From Dryomyza anilis (Eukaryota; Arthropoda; Insecta; Diptera; Dryomyzidae), in assembly GCA_951804985.1 (NCBI GenBank), contig OX638130.1:129841593-129905592 (forward strand): a DNA stretch of 64,000 nucleotides, given 5' to 3'. Positions within the stretch are counted from its first letter, which is position 1, and every line of letters begins with the position of its first letter. The position numbers and the translations under genes were made by a program. Below the pieces are notes generated by a model, which was not told where the DNA came from, did not search any database, and saw only the letters and a program-made list of their open reading frames with translations. Shown piece after piece: positions 47,401-57,800 of this stretch.

Positions 47401-49438
47401 TTGCAATATTATTGTTTTAGAAAATTTGCATACTTTAAAAAAAAAATGCTGAAGTAAATTCACTTTTGTTTATTATTTTTTTAAAATTATTTTTTATTTA
47501 CAAAGATGAAAACAAAAACGTTCCGGGCACGCTCCGCAAAAATGATTATATTGTTACTTACAAATGAAAATGTTGCCTTTTTGGAGTTGTATGGAAGATA
47601 CTACGCCTACTTTTAATAATCTACATCTATATGTTGATTGTTAAATTTTCATATAATATTAACACATATAACACATTTGAGGTTTTCGCCAATTTTTGGT
47701 ACTCCCTGCCCCACTGTGCGTCGGTTCGTTCTCCATTCTGGAACTTGTTTGGATTATAAATAATAATAAAAATCCTAAGCAGTGCCAGGTTTATCGTGTA
47801 ATAATATTTTATAAGGACATAATTCCAAAAATATACTTTGGCATAATAATATAAGTCTTTACGAACAGAGTTTTGCGAAAATTACAACACGAATTTAACA
47901 AACGATTTACGTTTTCAGGTTAATCCTTATATTCTACCCCCTTCCTGTTATTTATTAAATTATACTATTGCGGATATCTCTTTTTTAAAACAACTTTCAT
48001 AAACATATGTAGAGGATATAATAAATATTTTGTATATAATATACATTTGCTCCATTTTAAAGTTAATTTGCTATATTACTTATAAACAAGTTCTTAAAAG
48101 GTTCTTCATTCTATATTTGCAATATATAATGGGAACAAAATAAGCTCCGCCCATTATTGTATATGTTCCATTATCGGAATGTATGACTTATACATATATC
48201 ACAGAATTGTGACATATTTTTGCGTATGTCCCACACATGTTCTTAGCCACCGCTTTGGAACTAAAGAACATTGATTTGCAACACTGGTGTCAGAGGTAAC
48301 TTTAAAGGTACACATATGTCACAAAAGTTTGTTCTAATTGTAAAACCATGGAAACACTAAAAAAACAGAATGTTTATGAGAGTGCTGCTGAAACTAGTTC
48401 CCAAAAAAAACTACTTGCTACAACAATTCCAATATGCAGTAAATATTAAAAAAAATAAGCAAGCTAATGATTAAAAAAAAATTGATTTTTTTACACTTTA
48501 TCTAGAATTTTTTTTCAGGTTAACCTTATATGACACAAAAAATCTATGAAATTTTTCGAATACTCACCAATTAATAGCGATATCACTGTCATAACTAAAA
48601 AATAGAAATTCGCTATTCGTCGAAATTGTTCGAGTAAATTTTGCGGCAAAAATGTAATTAACGTGTATTTGGTCGATTTAATGCGATTCAGCTGTTTGCG
48701 CGACTTCTTCTTTTTAACCTCCTCATCGCCGCCGATTTTGATCTGCAACCAATCGTTGATTGTACTAACGCGGGAACCCTGCAAATGAAAAATTTAACTC
48801 AAATTATACAAATCAAATATTGGAAAGCAATTTCTAAATCCCTTAACATATTATTATTATATACAAAAAGTACCTACACTGCAATTGTATAATATTAGTT
48901 GTAAAATATCTACTAAAAATTAAAATAAAACCCCATTCATTTAATGCTCTTTTGTTCAACCTATTTAGAAAACAATATAACAAATGATGCATAAGCACCT
49001 AAATTGGTGTTCGTTAAAACTTTCTTTGATTGGGGTCAATTTTTATTATATTTTATTTAGTCTAGTGTTGTTTTTTTGTTTTCAAGTGCGACTGCACCCA
49101 GAGTTATAGACGCAATTAAACAATGAGGAAATGTTTGAAATAATATAAAATAATTAATTTTCATATTTTGGATGGTTTTTGTTTTATATTTAGCGCCTCA
49201 TATATTTTGGGTCTGTATAAAATGGGTCTATAAATGCACTTTATTAATCATAATAGAGGCAATACTTTTAAAACTCAAAAAACCATATATATCATATATT
49301 TTTATACCCTACACCTATGAGGTACAGGGTATATTAACTTTGTGCATATATTGTAACGCCCCTTAGGAGGCGTGTCCGGTATGGAAAAGTATATATATTC
49401 TTGATCAGCATCACTACCCGAGTCCGTTTAGCCATGTC

Positions 49439-49471
<33 letters not shown>

Positions 49472-52400
49472 TGCTGTCTTGCTGTCTTGCTGTCTTGCTG
49501 TCTTGCTGTCCGAATACAGAATAACTTGAGAAATACTGATCAGAATGCGATGAAATTTCGTCTCAATATATTTTACCCAAAAGTAGGCACTGAGTTTGAA
49601 AATGAGCCAAATCGGTCAACGGACACGCCCACCTCCCATACAAGTCACTTTTATATAACTCTTTCGGAACTAATAACTCGAAAAGTATTCAAGGTATAGT
49701 TATAAAATTTAAAACGTATTGTTAGAATTTACCTAAAAATATGTGGTCCAAAAATGGGCGTGATCCGCCCACATTTTTTTTTCATTATTTCCCGGGTTTT
49801 CATAGTCGAAAATTGATCCGTAAATTATTAAAATCAAATCTATGAAATATTAGCCTTTCAAAATTTTAAATATAGGCGTGGTCCGCCCAATTATATTTTT
49901 CAATTTTTTTTTTAAGTTTTTTATACTTTATATAAATTTTTAATTTATGGGGATATAAGACGTAAATTTCTGATATATGAATAATTTTCTGAGGGTAAGC
50001 ATTCCCACCAAAGGTGTAGGGTATTCCATAGTCGGGCCCGACCGACTATAAAAATCCGCCCCATGTGACCGAACTTACCCATGTTTATACCCTACACCTA
50101 TGAGGTACAGGGTATATTAACTTTGTGCATATATTGTAACGCCCCTTAGGAGGCGTGTCCGGTATGGAAAAGTATATATATTCTTGATCAGCATCACTAC
50201 CCGAGTCCGTTTAGCCATGTCCGTCTGTCCGTCTTGCTGTCTTGCTGTCTTGCTGTCTTGCTGTCCGAATACAGAATAACTTGAGAAATACTAATCAGAA
50301 TGCGATGAAATTTCGTCTCAATATATTTTATCCAAAAGTAGGAACTGAGTTTGAAAATGAGCCAAATCGGTCAACGGACACGCCCACCTCCCATACAAGT
50401 CACTTTTATATAACTCTTTCGGAACTAATAACTCGAAAAGTATTCAAGGTATAGTTATAAAATTTAAAACGTATTGTTAGAATTCACCTAAAAATATGTG
50501 GTCCAAAAATGGGCGTGATCCGCCCACTTTTTTTTTTTCATTATTTCCCGGGTTTTCATAGTGGAAATTTGATCCGTAAATTAGCCATTCAAAATTTTAA
50601 ATATAGGCGTGGTCCGCCCAATTATATTTTTCAATTTTTTTTTTTAGTTTTTTATACTTTATATAAATTTTTAAATTTTTTAAAGACGTAAATTTCTGAT
50701 ATATGAATAATATTCTGAGGGTTAATATCCCCACCAAAGGTGTAGGGTATTCCATAGTCGGGCCCGACCGACTATAAAAATCCGCCCCATGTGACCGAAC
50801 TTACCCATGTGACCTAACTTTCCCAACTCGTTTTTATTCGGATTTTGCGGTCCCAAAATTTGAAAATCGATCAAAAATGGAAATTTTTCACCTAAATTAT
50901 TAAAATTTTAAAACTGTGTGATTTATATATTTGATGAAAAAAAAATCCATTATTATCTAACATAGGTTTTGTTTTGCTTTAATTACAATATAAAAAAAAT
51001 TAAAAAGTTATTTTATTCCATTGATGCAAAAACTTACATCGAGAAATACAATTTTGATCTAAAATCATTTTAATAAACATAAAAAGTTACAATACAACAT
51101 ATCGTCACTATCATGCCAAAGGGGCGAATGTGCAATTTTTGACATTTGCGTTTTTTTACATTTTTGAACGTAGTTTATCCTCAAGTAGGCTGTGCCAAAA
51201 TCGCGTTCATGGGTATTCCTAGCCACAAAAGACAAAACCAGAAGGGCGAATTTGAAAAATTGAAAATCTTGTCATGCCAAAAGGGCGAATCTTTTCGTTT
51301 TTTCGCCATAACTTTTTATTGGTATAAGATAAAATAGTGGTGTAAAGACATTTATTACTTGCTTTCAAAGCACCTATTGATCTGCATCATTATTTAATTA
51401 TTTATTTTGCCAAACATTTTTTCCTGTAAATAACAAATGGCAAATTAATTAAAGGGACGAATGTGCAATTTTTGACATTTGCTTTTTTTTACATTTTTTA
51501 ATGTAGTTTTTCCTCAAGTATGCTGTGCGTTCATTTTGTTGGGTATTTCTAGCCACCAAAGACAAAACCAAAAGGGCGAATTTGAAAAATTGAAAATCTT
51601 GTGGTGCCAAAAGGGCGAATAATTGTATGTTTTTAAAGCACCTATCGAACTGCATCATTATTAAAATATTTTTCCGCACATTTTTTCCTGCAAATAACAA
51701 ATGGCAAATTAATGTTTGACAAAATATTTTTAATTAATGATGCAGATCTATAGGTGCTTTAAAAACAAACAATTAATGCCTCTGCATTACTATTTTATCT
51801 TGCGCTAATAAAAAGTTATATCATAAAAAACAAAAATATTTGCGTTTTGATCAGGATATAGTCTCACAAAATCAGTATTTATAATTCAGTAGGTTGTCCA
51901 AATCTAAAGATATTTTATATACATACGTTATAATAATTGACGAATAAACTAAAATAACTGAAAAATTAAAGAATATATAAAATTATCTAATTTTTAAAGC
52001 ACTTCAAACTTTAAAATTTGATTTCCCAACCTTTTTAAAAATACACATTCGCCCCTTTGGCATGGCAGTGACGACATGTAAATTTTAAAAGTCTTACAGA
52101 AACATATATTTCAAATCTGTTAGAGTTTAGCATTAAAAAGCTGTTCCATTTGAAAATGAAGAACACAACAACTATGGGAGAAATTTGTATTTTAAACACG
52201 AAATTTTAATCATTAGTTTGAAAGCTTCAAATTACTGCGATGTGCGCTTTATTTTAAGGCGCTAACCCATAAAGTGTTTCTAACTTTCACTCTTATTTAT
52301 GAAATCTAAATAGAATTTATTATTTTCTTGTCTTTCAGTATTTTGTCTTCTCAGAAAATACATAATCATGTCCTAAAATACAATAAGCTATTCCCGATCA

Positions 52401-54618
52401 ATTTCAACTAGAAAACGCTTTCAATTTCAAATAGATCTGATGATGTAACGTTTTATATTTGATATGTAATAGATTAAAACACTTGACAACGTTTAGAACA
52501 CACCTTACGCCATTTCCATGAGTAGCTCTCCTTTATATAGATCTTTGTAACGGCTTCATTTTGGGTCCAACGCGGTGGGACTCCGTAGCCATTGACATTG
52601 ACACGACTATAGCCGCCCAAGTGATCATGACGTCCCACAAAATTCATAGTATTTTCATTTGTTTTAATGTTTTGTCAAATTTTCACATATAACGTAATTT
52701 TTTAATTTCCACAATTTGCACAAAAATTCAAAATAAATCAAAAATATAAAATTTTTATTTCCGCAAAATATTTCACTTTATTCCTCAAGCGCGTTGTGCG
52801 GAGCATTTGTTAGAACTTCTATCTTTTCACACAGTTTATTGAAAATCTTAGGAGCCCCATGGCAGCTCGTATGGGTAACAAACACATCCTACTACTCGGT
52901 TGGCGGCACAGAAGTTAACTGAATGATTGGCAGTCATCATTTCATCTGAGTCGATCATGCGGTCTTATTGTTGTAACTTAAAGTATCCATTAGATACGTA
53001 GTAAGTAGCTACACAGTTAACCACACATCGATGTATCTGATTTTTTTTATTTTTATTTAGTTTTAAAAATATTTGTTTGGCCAATTTGCACCCATTGTTG
53101 TTGCCAAAACCGAACAGCATTCATTCTGAACAGTTACAGATACAAATACGATTCAGATTTTCCACTCAGCTGTATTTAAAGCACTTATGCCTTTTTAATT
53201 AACACCTTTTTGCGGTAACATCTACTTCATCTTCTTCTTCTGTTGACACATTCTATTGGCGATCACGTTAAACGGCCAATTTGTTAACAAGCTCTGCCCT
53301 ACGTCACCAAAACTGCTCGCGATCCGTAAGATACAAAAATGCCACTCGAATGCCGCCGCCGCCACCGTTAAAAACGCGTTTCAGCTGATCGCAGAGATTG
53401 TGTTGCAACAATTTCCGTAAATAAAGAGTTTCTTTTCTTTTGCCGCTTTCTTTTCGTTTTCGTTTTTTACTCGATTCGGCCCGGCTGTGTATTGTGTATC
53501 TGGCAGATACTTGGCAGAAGGCGCGCGCGTAAGATGTGCGCATTTGGAGCTTCAAATCTCGACTGAACTACTCTCCGATCAGAATGGTTCGGCGACTTTG
53601 CGCGAGCTCTGAAGCGCCACTTGGTTCTCAGATTGTGGTTCAGTCATTTGAATGATGTTGTTGCTTTTGTTAATTTGGTGTTTTACTTTTTCGCGCTCAT
53701 GAGAAACGAGGATTCATTATTATTTATTCTATGAATTGAGTTTTTGCAGCACGCGATGATTTTGCATCGATGGTTGTTTGTTTATTATTTTTGTCTATGT
53801 CAACAGTTTGTGTGCTTTTTTGAGAATTGGGAAAATGCTGAACAGGGATTGAAACCGAAACCGTTTAAATGCAGAAAACTTTTATGTGCTTTTCAGATTA
53901 CATATATAAATGAAAAAAATATTATTAAAAAGAATATTATTTCCATTTGACCATATACAAACGGCTAAAATTGCTTTTCAAATTTTCAATAGAAAATATC
54001 AAAAAACTTATTTAAAATAAAGAATTTAATTTTGTTGTGGAAAAATTGATATTCCGTTTTAATTCAATGTAAAATAATTTTTAAAATAAATTTTTAAATT
54101 TTTCAAAAATGGTATATATCGTAAAATCTAGGAAAGCTAATTTAAAAAAAAACGAATGCCATTTTCAAAATCAGCATTACAAATATATTCTAGAATTTTA
54201 GCTAATTTTACTAAAAAAAAAACAAAAATTTCAATACAAAAATTTAGAACATTATTTTTTAAATATGATTCCATCAAAATACCATCTTATTATTTGCAAT
54301 GAACCTTTTAGATCAACAAAAACTTATGATTTTTTTCAGATTTTTAAAATGGGTATTTGTTAAGGACATCATATTTGAAGTGCAAGGACAATGACCATTG
54401 GCCACATGAACAAGTTTAGAAGTTACGATTTATATTTTCAAAAACCTTGTTTAACTTTATCCCTAGATCTCAACGAAGTTTCTACCATTTCTCGTTCAGG
54501 AGATATTCAAATATGAACAAATGTGATTTTTGGACCATTTTTATAACTTTAAACCACTGTATCTCTGCCTCGATTTGAAAAGAAAAACCAATACATTAAA
54601 ATATTATATTATTTTATT

Positions 54619-54670
<52 letters not shown>

Positions 54671-57601
54671 TATATTTATTTATTTATATATATATTAATA
54701 TAGAGCTAACGCCGTAATACTTTAGGTGAAAGGTGAAAGGCATCGGAAATGAATGAAAGAAACGGTTTTAGAAAGATAAATAATTTAGTTTTCATAATCA
54801 AAAACATTTTTTGCATTACTTTTATTTTAAATATACGAAACACATGCTCAAACATGAAAAAAAATAGTTCATTTAATTTTTGAGCAATGTTTTTAGGTGC
54901 CTTTTTTGGAAATATTTCGAACCAAAAGTATATTATGTGGTACCATTTTGGAAAGGTATGATATTCGGCTTTCAAACAGTGATTTTAAAATTGTTATAAT
55001 ATTTATGTACACTGTAAAAAATTAAAGAGTAGGTACATATTATAGATTCTAAAACTTATACTTTGGTTAAACTTTAAATTATCCGCTGTTCCTCGTCGAA
55101 AGAAATTATAATGAATTTGTATAAACAATTTAATGGTTATTTATAAAAATGGATGCCGAAAGTGCGAATATTTGCGCAAAATATGTCAGAGCTCAAAATG
55201 TAACACGGGTCAAAAATAAAAATATTTAATTTTAGTCAAAAAAAAATTCTAACGCGAAGAGATAATTAAATATAGTTTGTGCCACTACTTACATTCTGAC
55301 AAACTTTTCAATGCATATTTTATAAAAGTTGGTCGAGCAGTTGTTCTAGGATTATGCACTGAACTTGATATAAGAAAAATGTCCCTTCCTCGCTTGTCCG
55401 ATTCTTTCCATTTTTGGAATATATTAAGATAATATTAATATCTAACTAAATACAAAAACAACAATTAAATATGTGGCAAAAAAATACAATTTAATATATG
55501 AAATGTGCAACTCCCTGAATTCAAATTTCGCCCATTTTTGGAGTAGTTGCTACCATAAACTAATTTAATCCAAAATTTAAACTGGTTATCTCTTAAGAGA
55601 AAAAAAATTACAGATAAATAAGTGTTAAAAATACCTTTTTCAATTTTCATATGAGAAAAGTGCCACTCCCCTTTTCATATTTTCTCCATTTTTCACAGAA
55701 AGATTTGTATAACTAATAGCTATATGAATCTAAAATTTAATTTATTTATCTCTGTTAACAATGCCAGGATTATACATTAAACTGTTACATATGAAACTAC
55801 CACTCCCCCTTTTCCAATTTTGCCCATTTTTATAAAAAGAAAATGTACCATTATAAGATAACTAAGTTCAAAGTTTCGTTCATTTATCTCTTAAACTTCA
55901 AAAGTTATAGGCTATAAGTGCGAACATTATTTCTTTATGTCCCAAGATGGCATCTTCGTCATTTTAACATGTTTTTTGTACCGTGTCATAGATCTAATTA
56001 TTCTACAAATGAGCCAATAAATAGAGCTCTTACTGAATTTAATAGAATTTCAAATTTTAATGTCATTGATTTTTCGTTGTCAAAGAATTCATTTAAGGAA
56101 TGTTTAAATCATATTTATTTTTAAGTGTTAATTGTTAGATTTAAGTGTTTATTGCTATTTTTAAGATGTATCGTAATACGCTAGTCTGTAAGGATTGGTT
56201 GTCCATAGACTGAATAAATTGAAATTGAAACTTGAAATTGAAACATTATTTGTATGACATACATATATAATAGTGCCACGCCCTTTTCCCATTCCAGACA
56301 TTTTTTATTCTATCGCAAGATAAAGACATAGAGTAAATAAATTCAAAGTTTCACCAATTTATCTCTTAAAATACATAGGTTATAGGCATATATAATATCA
56401 TTGAACTTTCATTAGTAAAAAATGCCACTCCCCCTTATCCAACTCCGCCCATTTTCTCACATCAGCAAGATACATCTATTAACTAATTGTATCGAAAATT
56501 TTGTTCATTTATTTCTTAAACAATCAAAGTTACAGATTTATGAGACGCAAAAGTGCCTTCTGACCCACTGTGCAACGCAGACCGAATACCAGACTAAAAT
56601 ACGAGGAACTGTGAATACGCTAAATATTTGAAATGAAAAACAGTGTTGAATTTGTTTGACATGCGTTTAGTTTATATTAAGTAATCAGTATCTAGAATCG
56701 GAAAAAACCCAATTTGATCGAATTCAAATTTAATTTATTTTAAAAGAAATTTTACGATTTCGATAGGAATTAGAAGCAGACTTATATAAGATCTTTTTTT
56801 CTGAGTGTGTTTTGATGAAGATTTAATTTAAAATAAATGGTAACGAACCAATTCCAAATTCCACACTTCATTAAAAAAAATCATAAATGATAATTTGTTG
56901 TATCTCAATGATAGTTTATTGCGATTTTTTCGAACCCATACCACATTGTTTCTAATATTTGCTTTTAATTTTATTTTATCTTATCTTGAACTTTTTTAAT
57001 AATTAAAAAAGAAGCCAAAGTAAATTTTAATTATAAATAACTTTCCAGTCATAACATTTCATATCGTAAATCGTCAGTGACAGAATCTTAGTCAGTTTAG
57101 AGAACATTCTTATAAAAATTGAATTTAACTTTTAACCGATAACATATTCTGCTGTACATGAAATTGAGACACAAATGCATTTATTTTGCAGTACTAAATA
57201 TTGTAAAATTTCGCTCGGCTAGTAGATATCTAAATTCTAAATATAAAATCAAAATAATAAATACGTCCATGCGTTGTGATATCGTCATCCTTGATTCACA
57301 CGATTAACAAGAATCTTTCTCAGAACTATAAATGTTGGTTTATTACAGCAATGGACGAATGTTGGCGGAAATACGTATCAACAAACATTTTTGAAATGGA
57401 CTTTTCAAAAAAAAAAAGAGAAATAAAAGCTGGCTGTCGTTTTTTTTCCTATGTCATATTTGTGATAAGCTATCATTACCGGGAACCACATAATATGTGC
57501 CTTTCGCAAATAAATTAACTCGATTAGTCACTGCCAAGAAAAATAAAAGGTACGGTTCCACTTACCCGCCTATGTAGCATACTATTCAGAAACCTCTCCA
57601 T
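38263..57601 (-). CDS. P4-ATPase phospholipid flippase, ATP11 type, alternative first exons
   Basis: P4-ATPases flip aminophospholipids (mainly phosphatidylserine for ATP11 types) to the cytosolic leaflet, usually with a CDC50 partner. Joining exons with matching phases gives 1,367 residues from the start at 52647 or 1,331 from the start at 57601. With the 52647 start: TM1 about 97-118 ([16 protein letters not shown]), TM2 127-145, actuator DGES at 214-217, TM4 PISLYVT, phosphorylation motif DKTGTLT with Asp437, SSPDE at 754-758, KGAES in the nucleotide domain, LTGDKVETA, and [10 protein letters not shown] at 1064 on, then TM5-TM10. [12 protein letters not shown] and [11 protein letters not shown] favour ATP11A-C over ATP8 or ATP9. 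Human ATP11s are about 1,130-1,190 residues; the excess is mostly an insertion of about 245 residues in the nucleotide domain. All catalytic residues are present. It converges on the ferlin gene. Confidence 0.94.
38542..38868 (-). CDS. Flippase exon 10 (TM7-TM9)
   Basis: Phase 2 start and end. It encodes [20 protein letters not shown] and hydrophobic segments ([44 protein letters not shown]). Confidence 0.94.
38925..39738 (-). CDS. Flippase exon 9 (P domain, TM5-TM6)
   Basis: It encodes [76 protein letters not shown] and [18 protein letters not shown], then TM5 and TM6 ([18 protein letters not shown]). This is the canonical P4 hinge and P domain. Confidence 0.97.
39806..40308 (-). CDS. Flippase exon 8 (nucleotide-binding domain)
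   Basis: It encodes [48 protein letters not shown] and [12 protein letters not shown], the N-domain core that binds ATP. KGAES replaces the more common KGADS/T. The donor is GTAAAT (phase 1). Confidence 0.96.
40367..40508 (-). CDS. Flippase exon 7 (insertion end)
   Basis: 142 nt between TTCCTATAG and GTAAGT. It encodes [16 protein letters not shown], then [20 protein letters not shown]. It continues the insertion and returns to the conserved N domain at ENVVL. Phases match both neighbours. Confidence 0.9.
40569..41223 (-). CDS. Flippase exon 6 (N domain and long insertion)
   Basis: It begins [18 protein letters not shown], the usual start of the P4 nucleotide domain, then runs about 200 residues of Ser/Asn/Pro-rich, acidic and basic low-complexity sequence without a domain match ([61 protein letters not shown]). 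Several RSxS and KRSxS contexts look like kinase or 14-3-3 sites. The donor is GTAAAT (phase 1). Confidence 0.92.
41616..42030 (-). CDS. Flippase exon 5 (TM4 and phosphorylation site)
   Basis: It encodes the TM3-TM4 loop, TM4 with the P4-type PISLYVT motif in [35 protein letters not shown] and the catalytic Asp (codon at 41748-41750). Phase 0 at the GTAGGT donor. Confidence 0.96.
42095..42641 (-). CDS. Flippase exon 4 (actuator domain, TM3)
   Basis: 547 nt, phase 1 start and phase 2 end. It encodes [31 protein letters not shown], the actuator DGES loop within [14 protein letters not shown], the [15 protein letters not shown] segment, and TM3 ([18 protein letters not shown]). Confidence 0.96.
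42718..42843 (-). CDS. Flippase exon 3 (TM2)
   Basis: The acceptor is a T-rich tract ending TTTCAG and the donor is GTAGGT (phase 1). It encodes [20 protein letters not shown] and [18 protein letters not shown]. The donor lies 5.7 kb downstream of exon 2. Confidence 0.95.
43283..43350. other. 16-bp inverted pair
   Basis: CTATATCGTTACGAGA at 43283-43298 is the exact opposite of TCTCGTAACGATATAG at 43335-43350, with 36 bp between. It could be a small hairpin or the end of a decayed element. Confidence 0.5.
43412..44580. repeat. TTCATCATATTGAAG family copy R4 with long TTTTTTTCGAAAAAA tract
   Basis: It starts ACACAGAAAAAATCTTCAAT and includes TTCATCATATTGAAGA. It then runs for about 900 bp of interrupted T and A runs joined by TTCGAAA, with a recurring AATAAAAAGTTAYATTTATAA spaced roughly 100-130 bp. 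Frames here are artefacts. Confidence 0.6.
44970..45230. promoter_or_regulatory. GC-richer block in flippase intron
   Basis: Unique-looking sequence with GATGTCGATGACGATCGC and a pyrimidine stretch (CCCTCTCCCTCCCTGC). No splice-supported frame. A candidate regulatory element by composition only. Confidence 0.2.
45733..45978. mobile_element. MITE, CGTTGTAGAAC family, copy 2
   Basis: It matches 5468-5727 throughout (shared interior TTTTCAAAATGCCAAATATT and TTAATCGATGATCTC). The right terminal repeat has lost about 11 bp after GACTTTTCGTTG, so it is a decayed copy in a flippase intron. Confidence 0.75.
46386..46430. repeat. Fragment of the GTCGG/CCGAC element
   Basis: TAGTCGGTCTAAGCCGACTA followed by TAAATACCCTACACATATG resembles the junction of end and start seen at 50035-50095. 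Confidence 0.45.
46771..47076 (-). mobile_element. tRNA-headed SINE, full-length copy
   Basis: On the minus strand the element starts GCCGCGGTAGCTCAGTGG (A box), has GGTTCAAGTCTGG (B box), then a body with GCTCTCACCCGCCGTTCGGA and a tail of ATT repeats; 306 bp. The anticodon stem does not pair and the 3' half is not a mature tRNA, so it is a SINE and not a tRNA gene. No open frame, and no target duplication I could fix. Confidence 0.85.
47991..48325 (-). repeat. Dispersed repeat, copy 2
   Basis: An inverted, shorter copy of 22012-22478, lacking the internal duplication of the AATATGTCG...GATATATAAGTC segment that copy 1 carries. It lies between flippase exons 3 and 2. Confidence 0.75.
48568..48778 (-). 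CDS. Flippase exon 2 (TM1)
   Basis: The acceptor is TTTCATTTGCAG and the donor is GTGAGT (phase 1). It encodes [12 protein letters not shown], a lysine-rich stretch ([11 protein letters not shown]), [20 protein letters not shown] and TM1 ([15 protein letters not shown]), all P4-ATPase hallmarks. Confidence 0.95.
49313..50085. mobile_element. (GTCY)n element, tandem copy A (mini-me/INE-1-like)
   Basis: It starts TATACCCTACACCTATGAGG, with GAGTCCGTTTAGCCATGTCC, (GTCT)n then (TCTTGCTG)n microsatellites, repeated GGGCGTGATCCGCCCA motifs, and an end with GTAGGGTATTCCATAGTCGG and CCGACCGACTATA. The layout recalls non-autonomous fly elements that carry GTCY microsatellites; family assignment is inference. 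Confidence 0.7.
50086..50810. mobile_element. (GTCY)n element, tandem copy B
   Basis: A directly adjacent second copy with very few substitutions. It differs by a shorter GTCT/TCTTGCTG tract and a deletion of about 22 bp after TTGATCCGTAAATTA. The identical 70-residue frames in the two copies are not genes. Confidence 0.75.
51097..52080. mobile_element. TIR element with GGGGCGAATGTG ends and internal tandem repeat
   Basis: The left ATCGTCACTATCATGCCAAA and the opposite strand of the right GTCGTCACTGCCATGCCAAA share about 35 bp including AGGGGCGAATGTG. Inside, a unit of about 335 bp (landmarks GGCGAATGTGCAATTTTTGA, AAGACAAAACCA, GATCTGCATCATTAT) is directly repeated from 51453 and partly repeated in inverse at 51720-51830. 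No transposase frame. Confidence 0.7.
52504..52647 (-). CDS. Flippase alternative first coding exon 1b
   Basis: ATG at 52647 starts 48 codons ([16 protein letters not shown], ... [11 protein letters not shown] ... SWKWRK) ending at a GTGTGT donor in phase 0, in frame with exon 2. The upstream minus-strand sequence is AT-rich, with no acceptor I favour, so it may be a true 5' exon. Confidence 0.75.
53280..53640 (-). promoter_or_regulatory. Candidate promoter for the exon 1b transcript
   Basis: A GC-richer island 0.6-1 kb upstream of the 52647 start. On the minus strand it carries TTCAGTCGAG (plus 53558-53567), a fit to the insect TCAGTY initiator, in a CpG-containing setting. Inferred from motif and composition only. 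Confidence 0.3.
54606..54690. repeat. (TTTA)n microsatellite
   Basis: About 17 uninterrupted units of TTTA, then a shorter interrupted run ending in TATATA. Confidence 0.9.
55360..56560. repeat. Degenerate tandem array with GTGCCACTCCCC...CCCATTTTT
   Basis: About six to seven units of roughly 130-160 bp (LINE excluded), each with an AAAGTGCCACTCCCCTTTTC-type motif, CCCATTTTT, and TTCAATTTATCTCTTA-type spacing. The units are strongly diverged. The same motif set appears at 61290-61905. Confidence 0.6.
55933..56241 (+). mobile_element. 5'-truncated non-LTR (LINE) fragment with 10-bp target duplication
   Basis: It carries the last part of a reverse-transcriptase ORF ([20 protein letters not shown], then [12 protein letters not shown], stop at 56122-56124), a short 3' UTR and a (TTGAAA)n tail. 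AACATTATTT flanks both sides (55923-55932, 56242-56251). The P-x-HR-x-NY...NEPINR end is typical of fly Jockey/I-like LINEs; the exact clade is not fixed. It is inserted into the tandem array. Confidence 0.75.
57566..57601 (-). CDS. Flippase alternative first coding exon 1a
   Basis: On the minus strand, ATG at 57601 opens a 12-codon exon ([12 protein letters not shown]) ended by a strong GTAAGT donor in phase 0, which fits exon 2 (GSRVSTIND) exactly. The intron to exon 2 would be 8.8 kb. No known motif; transcript support would be needed. Confidence 0.6.
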
Positions 57602-57800
57602 TATATAGATTTGTGCAAGTTGAATTTAGTTTTTTTAGCAAAATTACATTGATTTCAGTTTAAAGACATTGGAATCTTATCATGCACCACATTAACTATT
57701 CGTTCGATCGGAGGACACACTAATCCACGACTTCACCATTCGAGCTACTAACTTTGTTCGCAGCACTAACTAAAACACTTAGCCAAAAAAAAAACATACG
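57602..57800 (-). promoter_or_regulatory. Candidate 5' UTR/promoter for the exon 1a transcript
   Basis: Upstream of the 57601 start on the minus strand is a less AT-rich stretch with TTAGTTAGTGCTGCGAAC, resembling an insect initiator, about 170 bp before the ATG. Inferred only. Confidence 0.25.

Larger units (their letters stand above)
42844..48567 (-). other. Flippase intron of 5.7 kb
   Basis: It holds a 16-bp inverted pair (43283-43350), the R4 repeat and its long T-rich tract (43412-44580), a GC-richer block at about 44970-45230, the MITE copy at 45733, a fragment with the GTCGG...CCGAC motif at 46386, the SINE at 46771 and the inverted repeat copy at 47991. Confidence 0.75.
48779..52503 (-). 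other. Flippase intron between exons 1b and 2
   Basis: 3.7 kb, mostly made of the duplicated (GTCY)n element (49313-50810) and the TIR element at 51097-52080. Confidence 0.75.
52648..57565 (-). other. DNA between flippase alternative first exons
   Basis: 4.9 kb: a GC-richer block near 53280-53640 that may be the exon 1b promoter, plain AT-rich DNA to 54600, a (TTTA)n tract, a degenerate tandem array (55360-56560) holding a LINE remnant, then AT-rich DNA. Confidence 0.7.

Noticed and set aside
49487..50454. Two near-identical 70-residue frames as a duplicated gene
   Set aside because: Both lie inside the tandem (GTCY)n element; the near-identity comes from DNA duplication, and the peptide starts within the microsatellite.
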